Positions 44,446-55,833 of a stretch of 64,000 nucleotides of DNA are shown piece after piece. Origin of the DNA: Nemophila menziesii (taxonomy: Eukaryota > Streptophyta > Magnoliopsida > Boraginales > Hydrophyllaceae); assembly GCA_029959085.1 (NCBI GenBank), contig JARWIR010000001.1, positions 69,006,899 through 69,070,898 on the forward strand, read 5' to 3'. A program made the position numbers and the translations under genes. Below the pieces are notes generated by a model. It saw nothing but the letters and a program-made list of their open reading frames with translations. It did no database searches and had not been told where the DNA came from. Within the stretch, counting starts at the first letter, position 1. Every line of letters begins with the position of its first letter.

Positions 44446-46518
44446 AAACCAAGACGAAACCACCTGTTAGTCAGAGAAACTTTTCAAATTTGCTTTTTTG
44501 ACCATGTAAAAAAGTTTATATTATTGATTTATTTGATATATCTCAAATTTTCAAAATTTTCACTTGACTCACCAAACATTTAAAATATTATATCTTATCT
44601 TATCAACAAAAGTAACTATCCGCTCCAACAATACACGTAACTAAGATGAAGTATTTTATTTCTTCTATAATAAAATATAGCTTATTTTGTATAATAAAGG
44701 GTCTTGTAATCATTTTAGAAAAAAAAGAATTGCAAAGTTTGCACAATATAGCAACCTGAGTTTTGCATAGACCTTATTGTGTAAATAAGTTACCAAAAGG
44801 ACTCACTTTGTTCAACGACGGACGTAAACAAATCGAAAAACCGGCTTAGAAGAGTTTAAGAAGAGTAATAGCATGAGTTAATTCTCAAGTACTATCATTA
44901 CTCAATTCCTGTAATAGCAAATTTTTGTAATATGAAAAGTAATAGCATGTCTTTCTTTTATATTTTATTTTTGTTTTAAATTTCATTTAGTTTTTTATTT
45001 GTAATAGTAGGCGAAAAATGATTATCAAATACTCCTAAATGAATCTTTAATCTTAGGAAAATTCTTCCATGTTTTAAACTTGCAAAAGTAATTATCACAT
45101 TAATCTAATGACATGTGTTTTGTTTTAATAATGAATGACCGTGATTTAAATATTGGACCATCCAATATTGGACGGAAGTATTACCCTTAATCTTACTCAA
45201 TAACCTTTGTATACTATCATTACTCACTTTAATTAAGCCTCGGCCTATCCATCTCCATATTCTTTCTCCATATTATCTGTAAGCAAATTTTTAGACACAT
45301 GCAAAACTAATAAAGGACTTAAGTAATGCTTAGGTTACTTGGTCCAGCATTGCCAGATCTCGATTATCACCAGAAGAAGCTGATTTTAGCCGAAATCCAA
45401 GAAATTACATCCTTGTCCTCATTTATCATAAATGATTTTATACATGTATCTAAATCCCTATACTCATTGTTAATAGCTACATGGTCATTATCTTCATCAT
45501 CAGAAAAAGGTGTTATAGAGAAATCTCCTCTGAGTTGGAAATTGGTAATCTAACAACTATATACACTTAAACTAACAGTCAAATCCTATTCTGCTTCATC
45601 TTTCCTTCTCCAAATCTCTTGAACCGCCTCTTCAATGTTCCTTACCATGATAAACTTTGTTAATCACGTAACATTACAGAGTATTGATTACACACACCAA
45701 TCACGTAAATTACAATACAAAACATAAAGGTCCCTACCAAATTTTTGGATTCCGTCATTATTGCAATCATGTTGATTGTACATAGGCTATCTAATTCATG
45801 AAGCTATTAGGTATCCACATGATTGTCACAAATAACAATTTATAAAACAAAACTTCTACTCTAGTAAAGAAATTCAAAAGACTGGTCCATTAAACAGTTT
45901 TCAATTCATCTTTTTTATCTTTCTTCACCTTTTTTTTGTATCACCAATCTTCTTATCTTGAGAGGCTCCGAATCAACACTTCTTTTAGATTCTGGAGTTA
46001 CACATAAATTTTCTTCACATTCAACATTAATAGTCACCTCTGAAACTTGATCACAAGCATCAATTTTTTATGAGATCAAATTAATCTCGTCAAGTTTTCT
46101 TTTGACACTTCCTTTTTAATAACATAACCACTAGCTTGTTTTCCTTTGTAACCATATTGTTTATAGAAGAGACTAGTTTCTGAAGTGTTATAGCTTCATA
46201 TTTATAATTTCTTCCTCAAAACAAAATGTTTTCTAGTCTTCCTCTAAAATAGCTTTCTCCAAAACTGATTTTGAAATAAAAAAGAAAACAAAAAAAAGGT
46301 GTTACTTAGTTACTATGTCTTTTGCCGTAGAGTATAATGTTTAGTTACAAAACTAACCTGTATTCAAGTTGTCTCCAAATTTTTCAAAGTGTTTCCTCGA
46401 GTGTTTTGGATGACTCGGGGCCTAAAGAACCTACCCAGAGTTACTTAGAAGCTGAAAACACTTATTTCCATGGTAGCCAAAACACTTGATTTTAGTTAAA
46501 ACCTTCTTGATATAAGTA
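44446..46518. other. Unassigned AT-rich DNA
   Basis: About 2 kb with no recognised gene. A 37-bp stretch at 44607-44643 nearly repeats 43071-43107. A T/A-rich segment with repeated TACTATCATTACTCA (44889 and 45213) could be a decayed MITE. A 75-codon frame at 45326-45553 has no recognisable domain. Confidence 0.4.
45915..46062 (-). pseudogene. Short coding-like fragment, unknown
   Basis: The minus strand reads ACDQVSEVTINVECEENL and then TPESKRSVDSEPLKIRRL, ending at TAA 45915-45917. Codon-like composition differs from the AT-rich surroundings, and a second frame upstream (KKEVSKENLTRLI) could be the same gene after a frameshift. No family is recognised. Confidence 0.25.
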
Positions 46519-46523
46519 AATAT

Positions 46524-47209
46524 TGTTGGAACATTTGAACAAAGCAAAAAGGCTGTTGGACTATGCAAAGTGGGAATGGAACTTTCCCACATCGGTAGTA
46601 AAAAGGGAGTTAGAGCTCTTTTTAGCAAATGTGATGACATTAGCTTCCAAAGAGCACAACCCCATGCATATGGAAAAGCATTGAAGAAGCCCACGCGTGC
46701 ACCACCATCACCCGCCCGGCCTGGCCCGGCGCTGGCCGTGGGGAATCAAAAAATGAAAAATGAAACAGGTTTTACTATCAGCTATTAAAGGGTTCAGAAA
46801 ACTGTAGTCAAATCAATTAGTGAAGGCAATCACGGAATTTGATTGGTCGGTTACAAGAGTCAAAGGTTTCCTACTCCCCTCTCCCCTATAAATAGCTCTC
46901 ATATAAATAGAGCTCATTCCCCACCAGAGTTCACTACGAATTACGGAGCACAAAGCAGAAAAAAATCGTTTCGTTTCCGTTAGAAGATACCGGTACTACG
47001 GCCGGAATATCTTTTTAACACCGGGATTTTTCCCTTTTAACGTGTAAGTTTGTGTTTTCGAGTTTTTTCCGTGTAAAAGCTTTGTAATTCATTCTCGTTG
47101 TAATTTCAATTTTTCGTGTAATAGTGAGTTTACAGTTAATTGAAGTTTTGATTTATTTTGTTTCGTTTTCGTCAAATTTTTTCTAAACGGTGAAACTTTA
47201 TCACCTACA
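46524..47209 (+). repeat. Solo LTR, copia-type, forward
   Basis: 686 bp, TGTTGGAACA to TCACCTACA, flanked by TSD AATAT (46519-46523 and 47210-47214). The part around 46990-47030 resembles the LTR of element G, which has a CCGGAATAT...TTTTTAACA segment. This places it in a related family but on the other strand. Confidence 0.85.
46887..46910 (+). promoter_or_regulatory. Two tandem TATA boxes in the solo LTR
   Basis: TATAAATAG occurs at 46887-46895 and again at 46902-46910, in the expected promoter zone of the LTR. If active, the solo LTR could drive transcription rightward into the minisatellite. Confidence 0.45.
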
Positions 47210-47237
47210 AATATACAGGGAAATAACTTTCTAGTAA

Positions 47238-47520
47238 TGCACTGTAGGTCCCTATATTATCCAAAAAATGCACTGCAGGTCCCTATAATATGAAAAATTG
47301 CACCGCGGGTCCCTATATTATGCAAAGAATGCACTATGGGTCCCTACACCAAGGGAAAAAAGTCACTGTAGGTCCCTAAATTATTCAAAATTGCACAGTA
47401 GGTCCCTATATTATGCAAAATTGTACTACAGGCCCTTATATTACACAGAAATGCATTGCAGTATGTCCTTAAAACATGCAAAAATTGCACTGTAAGGCCC
47501 TATATTACGCAAAACGTACA
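47238..47520. repeat. Minisatellite, about nine units of 29-34 bp
   Basis: Units follow GCACTGTAGGTCCCTATATT plus ATGCAAAAATT, starting near 47238, 47270, 47300, 47331, 47362, 47394, 47424, 47454 and 47488, with increasing divergence. Because the unit is close to 30 bp, one frame stays open (47298-47495) and yields a repetitive peptide; this is not taken as a gene. Confidence 0.8.
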
Positions 47521-47905
47521 CTACAAGTATAAAAAATGCCTACTTAGCCAAAAATAATTAAAAAAATATCATCATGGTGGCTAAATCAAAGTGAAACATG
47601 GCCAAATATCATAAGCCAAACCACAATTAAATGATTAAGTCACAAATCTCATTCCCTAAACCAGAATCGATGTCAACTTCTTTCTAAACTCCATTCTTCT
47701 GAACCAGAATCGATAGATAATCCTCTCCGATAGTTTGAAGATGATTTTAGCACCGCAGAAAGGTGAAATCAAGCTGAAAACAACTTTACATGTCATGTAT
47801 TGTTGTATGAAATTATGAACAATTTAACATGTTCATTTACCTCCAATTGTCAACTCTCTATCAAGTTTTGCCTCATGGAAGTGAAGTTCTAATCTCCTTC
47901 ATATC
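47521..47905. other. Unassigned DNA between the minisatellite and element G
   Basis: Contains a repeated AACCAGAATCGAT (about 47661 and 47702) and nothing else recognised. Confidence 0.45.
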
Positions 47906-48289
47906 TGTGATTAAAGTAATCACTGGTTTTGACAAAACAGAAATGGTTTTCCAAAACTAAAAGAAACATAAATGTAAACAACTATTACAGTAAAATGAAA
48001 TACGATTACAGGAATAAAAAATACAACTTACACAGAATGAAAGGAATAACAAATACACCTATGGTTGTTAAAAAGATATTCCGGCGTACCGGTATCTCTA
48101 ACGGAAATAAAAAGCTCCACTTAGCGTTTTTAGAGAGAAAGAGAGGCAGGATGTTATTCCTTTATGTTGTATTTAGTCTCTTTGGCTAGTGAGGGAGAGT
48201 CTCTATTTATAGGAAAATGGGGAGAGTAAGGGTCTCTCAGAAACGTCACCATAAATGGTCTTTAAGTGCTCCATTAAGGCTGACGTTTT
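47906..48289 (-). repeat. 3' LTR of element G, first piece
   Basis: Matches 58504-58905. It contains the reverse-strand TATA-like TATAAATAGAG (48201-48211). It ends at the GTTTT target site (48285-48289) of H and resumes at 55209. Confidence 0.85.
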
Positions 48290-49953
48290 TGAAGGAATCG
48301 CAATACCTGTTATATCAAATATACGCTACGGAAAATAACGGCTATTGCAATTCTAAAACCAATCTAGTTGCGATTTAAGAATTTAAAGAAAAATGGTTTC
48401 GATTATATACCTTAAGCCGTTGTGTGAGAATCGAATTGTCAAATTATAGCTTCAAAAACTTGAAGCCTCCACGCTTTGCACACCGAGTTTTAATCATTGC
48501 TTTCAGAATCAAATTCTGACTTGGAGATAATGAGAGAACTTTTTTTCTATGTTTTTTTCTTGAGAAAAACAGCTGGTAAAAATTATGTCTATCTAATGAT
48601 AACTAATTATCATATAATAACTTTTGGAGAGAAAATGAAAAGACAGGAGATGAAAAGTCATAAACGTATAATGAGAATTGATTATCTTAATAATCTGGTC
48701 CACTTGGACCTCTTACATTATACAAATGACTTGACTAGCCCAGCGGTTAGTGACACATTTCACACTACTAGAGGTACGTGGTTTGATCCACGAACCTATC
48801 ACTTTTTTTTTCTCTCCTTTTTTTTCTCAATTTAGTCTCGTATTAGAATATTAATTTGTGCTAGCAAATTAATATACTAATATTCCAAGTAGATAATTAA
48901 TTAATATCTATTATCCGATAATAAAAATCAATTAATAACATGAAGCAAGATCAATGCACTCGTTAGTGTGCGACTACGTGGGTTCATCGTTAAACCGGTA
49001 GTAGTTAACTTAGTTATCTACTAATCGAGGTTGGCGTCTAACAACACTCCCCAACGACCGAATAACGTGAAGTAACTCTGTACAAAGAACCCGGTAAAGG
49101 ATCATACATGTATTCCCTCTATCTTTACAGCTCCGGATCATCCTGGGATATGGTGCAACTGTCAAATCCCATTTAGAAAATCAACTACGTTACACGCCGA
49201 TTATCAACGATTGACGAATGACCTAAGAAACACCTTTCTTCATTCATTCTATCACCTTGGCCAAGGATTTGATACAATCGTTATAATCTTATGACATCGT
49301 AGAGCTCAAACTCTTAACCTAGAGTTGATAGATTCCATCTTGACTCATCCCTAGGAGTATATATACTTAGCTATGTCCAATATCCTTTCGACTAGCATTA
49401 TGACACACTAGTAGTCTAGTATCAAAACACAACAAGTACATACACAACTATAGTGATGATCTCAGGTCAAAGGATTTACAAGTATGAAACTCCTTATAGA
49501 GATTAACCTACTTGACAGGTCAAGATAATTAACCATTAGGAATCTCTAGTTTTAGTCGGTTCGATAATCACATCTCTATGTGCATTATCTATGTACCTAA
49601 CTCGGTAAACGAGAACTACCGATATTTATCCGATAAATACTCGTTAGCTACATATTAATCTAACCAGATAATCGAGGTCCTAGTTCGATGATCTTACGAT
49701 TAAGAACAAGTTTAGATTAAGTCCTATGAGCTAGATTCTCATTATCATAACACCTTATGATATCTAGTTCGTAACTTAATTGAGGGTCTGCCTTTATGTA
49801 TATATAAATGAATACCATAAACATAAAAGCTTGCTATATATTCAAGAAAACAATTCCCTTAATCACTACTGTAGGGATAACCATTATCGTGTACAGTAAA
49901 CACTTGTGTTCAACTCATTACAAGACGATCAGGGCTAGGGCATAATTCCAACA
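48290..49953 (-). repeat. 3' LTR of element H
   Basis: Plus-strand ends TGAAGGAATCGC and AATTCCAACA. The half nearer the interior (49109-49953) is nearly identical to 54380-55203 apart from a 21-bp gap in the latter. Confidence 0.85.
48736..48799 (+). other. tRNA-like (pol III box A/box B) segment inside the LTR of H
   Basis: TAGCCCAGCGGT (48736-48747) fits the box A consensus. About 32 bp later GTGGTTTGATCCAC (48779-48792) resembles box B within a T-arm of CGTGG/CCACG, but its loop is one base short. A T-run follows (48802-48811). This looks like the head of a tRNA-derived SINE or a fossil tRNA, not a working tRNA gene. Confidence 0.4.
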
Positions 49954-49965
49954 ATCTCCCACTTG
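49954..49965 (-). other. Polypurine tract of element H
   Basis: Minus strand AAGTGGGAGAT, abutting the LTR start TGTTGG, the usual copia arrangement. Confidence 0.7.
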
Positions 49966-50264
49966 GCCTAGACCCAATCGTTCAAGTACCATAATTCATA
50001 AAAAGTTTGTTCTCATCAGACTCTTCTGATAGACACACTTAGATGAATAGATATACATCGTGTTCCTTCCTTCTACCTATTGAATGTGAACATCTTTATG
50101 TTCAATTATATCTCGAATCAAGCGGTACTATTGCAGAATTTGTTTGGATCTATAGTTTATTCTAGGTTTCTTTAGTCATACAATATCTCAAATATTTTCA
50201 TTGTATAAAGAAACAATATCTACATTGTGAAAACCACACTATGTATATATAAAGAACTATTTTA
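49966..50264 (-). other. 3' untranslated part of element H
   Basis: Between the PPT and the RNase H remnant. Contains GGTCTAGGCCAAGTGGGA next to the PPT; no coding signal. Confidence 0.5.
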
Positions 50265-50575
50265 TCCAAACCACTGGCATAGTTGCATCTTATGCTGCTA
50301 TGTATTCTACTTCTAGTAACCAAAATCTGCTACAATGTCTTGATTGGAACTATTCCAATTTACTTCTCCTCTATATAGACACAACCATATCTTGATTTGC
50401 TATCATCCACGTTTGAAGCAAAACAAGCATCTATATACCCAATTAGCTTCAACTTATATTCTCCACATATGAGGAATGTGTCCTTAATACTTCTTAAGTA
50501 CTTAAGGATAGTCTTTACTACTTTCCAACATTCCTTATCAAGGTTACCTTCATACCTACTCGCTACTCCTAGCGT
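50265..50575 (-). pseudogene. pol: copia RNase H remnant (element H)
   Basis: The minus strand reads approximately SRYEGNLDKECWKVVKTIL, then LKYLRSIKDTFLICG, KLIGYIDACFASNVDDSKS and a garbled end. This is the copia signature of a tract like WKAVKWILRYL followed by GYTDADFAGDxDDRKST. Stops and small shifts interrupt it. It fixes the strand and superfamily of H. Confidence 0.7.
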
Positions 50576-53540
50576 GTAGTGTACTTTAGGCCTTATACAT
50601 TTTCATGGTATGCTGGATAGATCCTTATTGTTTAATCAAATAGGACTATACACATTCATTCTCTTACTTTTAGGGTCCTAGGACGAACCCTTCTGCTAAG
50701 AGTAATTCCAAAGCCTATTGTTAAATAGCACCTCTTGGAATTTCCATGTAATACTTCAAATAAAATATGAATGTACCAATATTGATATAGGTTAAGTAGC
50801 TTCTTTGATCTATCTCTATAGATCCCAATTCAGAGAATATAAGCTACTATCCTAAATATTTCACGGAGAACTATTTAACAATAAAAAACTTCGTTAATTG
50901 TTTGGTTGGTATATCATATCCCTATGTGATAATATGTCATATATATATATACCATTAGGAAGATAAGTGTACTCCCACTAGTCCTTTGTGCTCTTATGAC
51001 TCTTATTCTAAAATCATAAAATCAAACTATTTGATCGAATGAAAGAGAATAATCCAACTTAGTGACATTTGCTGAACCCATTAAATGGATTTTGAAACTA
51101 CATATTTTATTTATGAGTAAATGGAAATATTAGACCTTTAGGATTGGTCTTAAGGACGTCATAAACTCCCATTTAGTGAAAACTATTTTTCACATGATAT
51201 TACCATATCTCAGAATAATAGTATGTAGTTACTAATCAAAGAATCTGAAATAAACTAAGCATTGTTATGAGAAAAGGAATTCACCATAACTGATGTTTTC
51301 CTTTCGATTTAAACACTTAGCAATTAGAAGGACGTTATAGGTCTCTACCTTAACGTCTAATACAATCATTTCCCTAGCACCCATTTACTACAAATGGATC
51401 TTACATCTATTTAAGATTCAACCAAAGTACTATACTTTGTTGATTCTTATAGATACTAATACAGATTCTATGGTTCTTAACCACTTGTCACTATCTAGAC
51501 TAGTCATAGCCTCTTCATTGGGTTTTAGGATCATCACTTGATGAGTTATCATCTATATGATTCCTCATCAAATATCACCATTATTACAATTGATTTTGGT
51601 GTATGATGAAATCTATATAACCTTTAGAAGGCTTGTGTACAATAAATTCTTCTTTCTTTTGATTTGTTAACTTCATTTTTCCAAGAAAGGTTAATTAATC
51701 GTCTCTAATTTCTCAAAGTGTGAGACTTGAACCTTAAATGAAACTATTAACTCATCAAGGAAAGAAAGATTGGCATGCATCAGATGCTCTTTAGCTTGTA
51801 TAAATAACTCTGAAATCTTTATTTCATTATGATCTATTTCCACATTATGAATTCCTTCACTGTGGAATTTCAATCTATAAAGGTTGTCTGCCTTACCACA
51901 AACCCTTTGTGTTCAGAATGGTGTGGAAATATTACCTCGTTATTGTCTTTGGGTATCCAACAAATCTATATTTGAAAGATATCAACTCAAGTTTAGCCAT
52001 CATAAGTCGTTTAGTATAAATCAAACATTTCAAATTCTACAATTTAAGGTTTGATTTATATCATCTCCATACCATATATGGATTTTATCGACTGTTTAGT
52101 GGGACCTAAGAGTTCATTAAATATGCAATTGACTTTAAAACACATTCCCATAGGAATATTTAAAACCTAGTGAATCACTGAGACAAAATCTAATTTTGTC
52201 ATAGATAATCTATTAATTCATTGCTAAGATTTCCACCTATACAGGTTGATATCTTACTTCCTTCATACCCTTATATACTTTATTTCGACTTCACTCAATA
52301 GTAATTTGAACATTTCAAATTATTTATATTGGTGTTACATTTGGTAAACACATCTATATCTGTTATATAGTTTGTGAAGGAGATGAAGTAAGAATATTTA
52401 TCTTTGGCTAAAGTTTAGACTGACCATATACATCAATATATAGTGGACATAAGAACTCATTAACATTGTCTCCATTTTCATCAAAAGGAGATTTAGTCAT
52501 ATTCATTGAGATAAGTCTCACAAGTTTCATATGATTCAAAATCATATTCTTCAAGGAAATCTTCCTTGTGAAACTAGTAAACTTTTTCTCATACTTTATG
52601 ACTTAGTCTATAACACCAAAGATAAGGTTTGATTAGTACGATTATCTATTTTGATTTATGACCAGAAACAACTATAACACTGCTACGTAGTTACTTTAGG
52701 CAATTATAATCACCATATTGTACGTATCCAATGGGGTGTAATTCATCACTATGAAAAAATCCATTGGTCATTTTGTATTACATTAATACACCATAACTAT
52801 CTTATGATCAAATGACCAATTTTGTTCGAAAACAAGTTTACGAACAAAAACAGTTTTTTTTTTACAATATGTTTTGCCATATGCATCTTTAAAGAATTAG
52901 TTATTACAACTGTGGTTGCAACAATTGCTCCATTACAGAAATTGTAATTTGACTTCTCTTATTCTCATTCGTCTATTAATCTTTAGAGTATGCAACATTT
53001 TGCATATTTCTAAACTACTACGACGAGTATCCAATACCCTTTTCGCGTAATTAATAGAAGTTCAAGAAATTACAGAAACAATTTCCATTAATGCCCTTAC
53101 CTTGTTTCTTGGTATTAGACAACTGGTATCTAACGGTCATACTAAGTTACTTATACATCTTCTAAAGATATTTAAGGATTCATGGGAATATCATGCTCAA
53201 AATGTCTTTTGGAGTTCATAACTCATGGATACAAGAATATACACTTAGTACCATTACTAAGTTCTTATTATTTTAGACATGCATTATATACATTCTATGC
53301 ATCCTCAAGGGACAATTCAGTCAATATCTCATTGAACACATCAATGAGTCTCATGTGCATAAGAAAGACTCTCAAGTTGCAATCATAATTCTTGAGATTA
53401 CCCAACCAACTTGGGATGATTTGAGAAGTGATTTAGCAGAAATATCGAGAAATATAATCGTAGAAAGGAATAGGAAACAACGCTTTAAGAACACTATTAT
53501 ATAACTGTCAAAGATATGGACTATTATCTAAGAGATATAT
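50576..53540 (-). other. Decayed internal region of element H
   Basis: About 3 kb where integrase and RT would be expected, but no frame longer than about 70 codons and no catalytic motif could be read. AT-rich and saturated with mutations. The 60-70 codon frames here have no domain. Confidence 0.5.
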
Positions 53541-53930
53541 AATTGGAAACTTTAAAACATGAATGAGCCCCCTGGTAGTCAGGTCGTTTCCCATGCATAA
53601 TTAAAGTGAATAATGAAAACTTTAAAACATGAATGAGCCCCTGGTAGTCAGGTCGTTTCTCACTCATAATTAAAGTGTGGTACATTACCTATTTTATCAT
53701 ATAAAATAAGAGACTCAAAGTTATTTAGCCCCCTGGTAGTCAGGTCGTTTCTATTTAACTTTGTTGAGTTAATCCATCATATAATTGAATATTTTTAATC
53801 TCACATCCTCTGGGTAGTCTAGACTAAAAACGTGAAATCAATAAGTTATTCTTATTATCAAACAATATAGACTTTTATAGTTTGAACTCGAACTACAAGT
53901 CCACCTGGTAGTCAGATCAAAACTTGCAAA
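53541..53930. repeat. Repeated CCTGGTAGTCAGGTCGTTTC motif in the leader of H
   Basis: Copies lie near 53570, 53640, 53731, 53810 (altered) and 53908 (altered). The first two are part of a tandem unit of about 62-70 bp (53546-53610 and 53616-53677). Because H reads leftward, this is its 5' leader region between primer site and gag. Confidence 0.7.
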
Positions 53931-54379
53931 CTTAACAAACTCGAAACTCTACTTGCGATGGACAAGTCTCACGAAAAATCTAATATATCGTTTTATAATA
54001 AACTCAATAATCTTTTGATCGTCAAGTGGGAATAATTTTGAATTCAAAATTCCAATTTTTTTAATGGAAGCGGTGTTCAAAACGTCGCGAGAGCAACATA
54101 ATATTTACGGAATAAACAAACTGATTGATCAGATCAACTAGTTTGATTGATTGGTCGAGGCATGAAATTTCAAAAATTACAATAATTTTATTCTTAAAAT
54201 AAATTCATAACTAGCGATCGAATCGAAAGTAAATTTATAAGACGAAAAGTCCCAATAGAAAAATTTAAATCAATATATAACATCTTATATCTAATCAATT
54301 ACAAAATCTCATTAACTTTTCACCATGTAAATAAATATTAATATTAAAACACTTTTAATAAAAGATTATAACCGCCCCC
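53931..54379. other. Leader remnant of element H
   Basis: AT-rich, no gene. It ends at the truncated edge of the right LTR (54380), where the primer site should be and is not. Confidence 0.45.
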
Positions 54380-55203
54380 TGTATTCCCTCTATCTTTACA
54401 GCTCCGGATCATCCTGGGATATGGTGCAACTGTCAAATCCCATTTAGAAAATCAACTACGTTACACGCCGATTATCAACGATTGACGAATGACCTAAGAA
54501 ACACCTTTCTTCATTCATTCTATCACCTTGGCCAAGGATTTGATACAATCGTTATAATCTTATGACATCGTAGAGCTCAAACTCTTTACCTAGAGTTGAT
54601 AGATTCCATCTTGACTCATCCCTAGGAGTATATATACTTAGCTATGTCCAATATCCTTTCGACTAGCATTATGACACACTAGTAGTCCAGTATCAAAACA
54701 CAACAAGTACATACACAACTATAGTGATGATCTCATGTCAAAGGATTTACAAGTATGAAACTCCTTATAGAGATTAACCTACTTGACAGGTCAAGGTAGT
54801 TTTAGTCGGTTCGATAATCACATCTCTATGTGCATTATCTATGTACCTAACTCGGTAAACGAGAACTACCGATATTTATCCGATAAATACTCGTTAGCTA
54901 CATATTAATCTAACCAGATAATCGAGGTCCTAGTTCGATGATCTTACGATTAAGAACAAGTTTAGATTAAGTCCTATGAGCTAGATTCTCATTATCATAA
55001 CACCTTACGATATCTAGTTCGTAACTTAATCGAGGGTCTGCCTTTATGTATATATAAATGAATACCATAAACATAAAAGCTTGCTATATATTCAAGAAAA
55101 CAATTCCCTTAATCACTACTGTAGGGATAACCATTATCGTGTACAGTAAACACTTGTGTTCAACTCATTACAAGACGATCGGGGCTAGGGCATAATTCCA
55201 ACA
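54380..55203 (-). repeat. Truncated 5' LTR of element H
   Basis: 824 bp matching 49109-49953, ending AATTCCAACA at the TSD GTTTT. The half next to the interior is missing. Confidence 0.85.
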
Positions 55204-55208
55204 GTTTT

Positions 55209-55833
55209 TGGAGTTACATATGTTACAATTCCAGCCATGAACCTGAACGTTTTGATGACCCTTGTATCATTCCCGTTTTGACCAAGGTTTGTAACAGCTG
55301 AGTCTTGATTGAGAAATATTCTGGTTTAATGTGTCTTCAATGGCTGTACGTTATGAACGTTATGTCTCTTGGCTGGAAAGTTTGAATTGCCAACGATTCC
55401 TATAAGTACTAGCCATTTTCCTCTAGAATCATTTCAGAAAACTAGTTTCATTTTTCATTTTTTGACTCCCCAAACTCCCCAACTCCCCCACAAGCCCACG
55501 CCCCACGCCCACGCCGGGACGGGCCGGGTGGGTGGGTGGGTGGTGGTGGTGGTGTGCGCGTGTGGGGTTTTGCCTATTCCTCTTTGGCCTCTATAGCCTT
55601 TAGGTCTTTTAGAAATAATAGATGGGTAAGTTAATTTATACTAATATTTTTTTCATCTCTCCTCCTATGTGGGATATTTCATGCACAAAAAAAGTGACTT
55701 TTCCACTTCTCCAAAAGAATAGGAAAGGGTAGATATGTTTAATACTTTAATCTAAATCTTTTTCACTTCTCCAAAAGAGCATGATCGGATTTATAATAAC
55801 AATTTATCTAAACAATTGGTATAAATCCTAACA
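55209..55833 (-). repeat. 3' LTR of element G, second piece
   Basis: Matches 58906-59515. It contains a GC/GT-rich stretch with GGGTGGGT repeats (about 55519-55560). It ends TAAATCCTAACA on the plus strand, next to the PPT. Confidence 0.85.

Larger units (their letters stand above)
48290..55203 (-). mobile_element. Element H: decayed copia-type element inside the LTR of G
   Basis: Flanked by TSD GTTTT (48285-48289 and 55204-55208). The left LTR 48290-49953 appears full (1.66 kb). The right LTR is represented by only 54380-55203, matching 49109-49953, so its inner half and the primer site are deleted. LTR starts read TGTTGGAATTATGCCC on the minus strand, typical of plant copia. A PPT complement adjoins the left LTR (49954-49965). 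The interior is heavily mutated, with one recognisable RNase H remnant. Younger than G but old enough for the coding frames to be lost. Confidence 0.85.

Noticed and set aside
44870..45240. A second MITE based on repeated TACTATCATTACTCA
   Set aside because: The two copies are direct rather than inverted, and the ends and TSD cannot be defined.
47298..47495. 65-codon frame over the minisatellite
   Set aside because: Unit length near 30 bp keeps the frame open by arithmetic; the peptide is a degenerate repeat.
51691..51873. 60-codon minus-strand frame in the interior of H
   Set aside because: It lies where copia pol should be, but no integrase or RT motif is visible; likely a chance frame in decayed DNA.
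55369..55596. 75-codon frame with a Gly/Val-rich end
   Set aside because: Falls inside the LTR of G across its GT-rich repeat; not conserved as a frame in 58504-59515.
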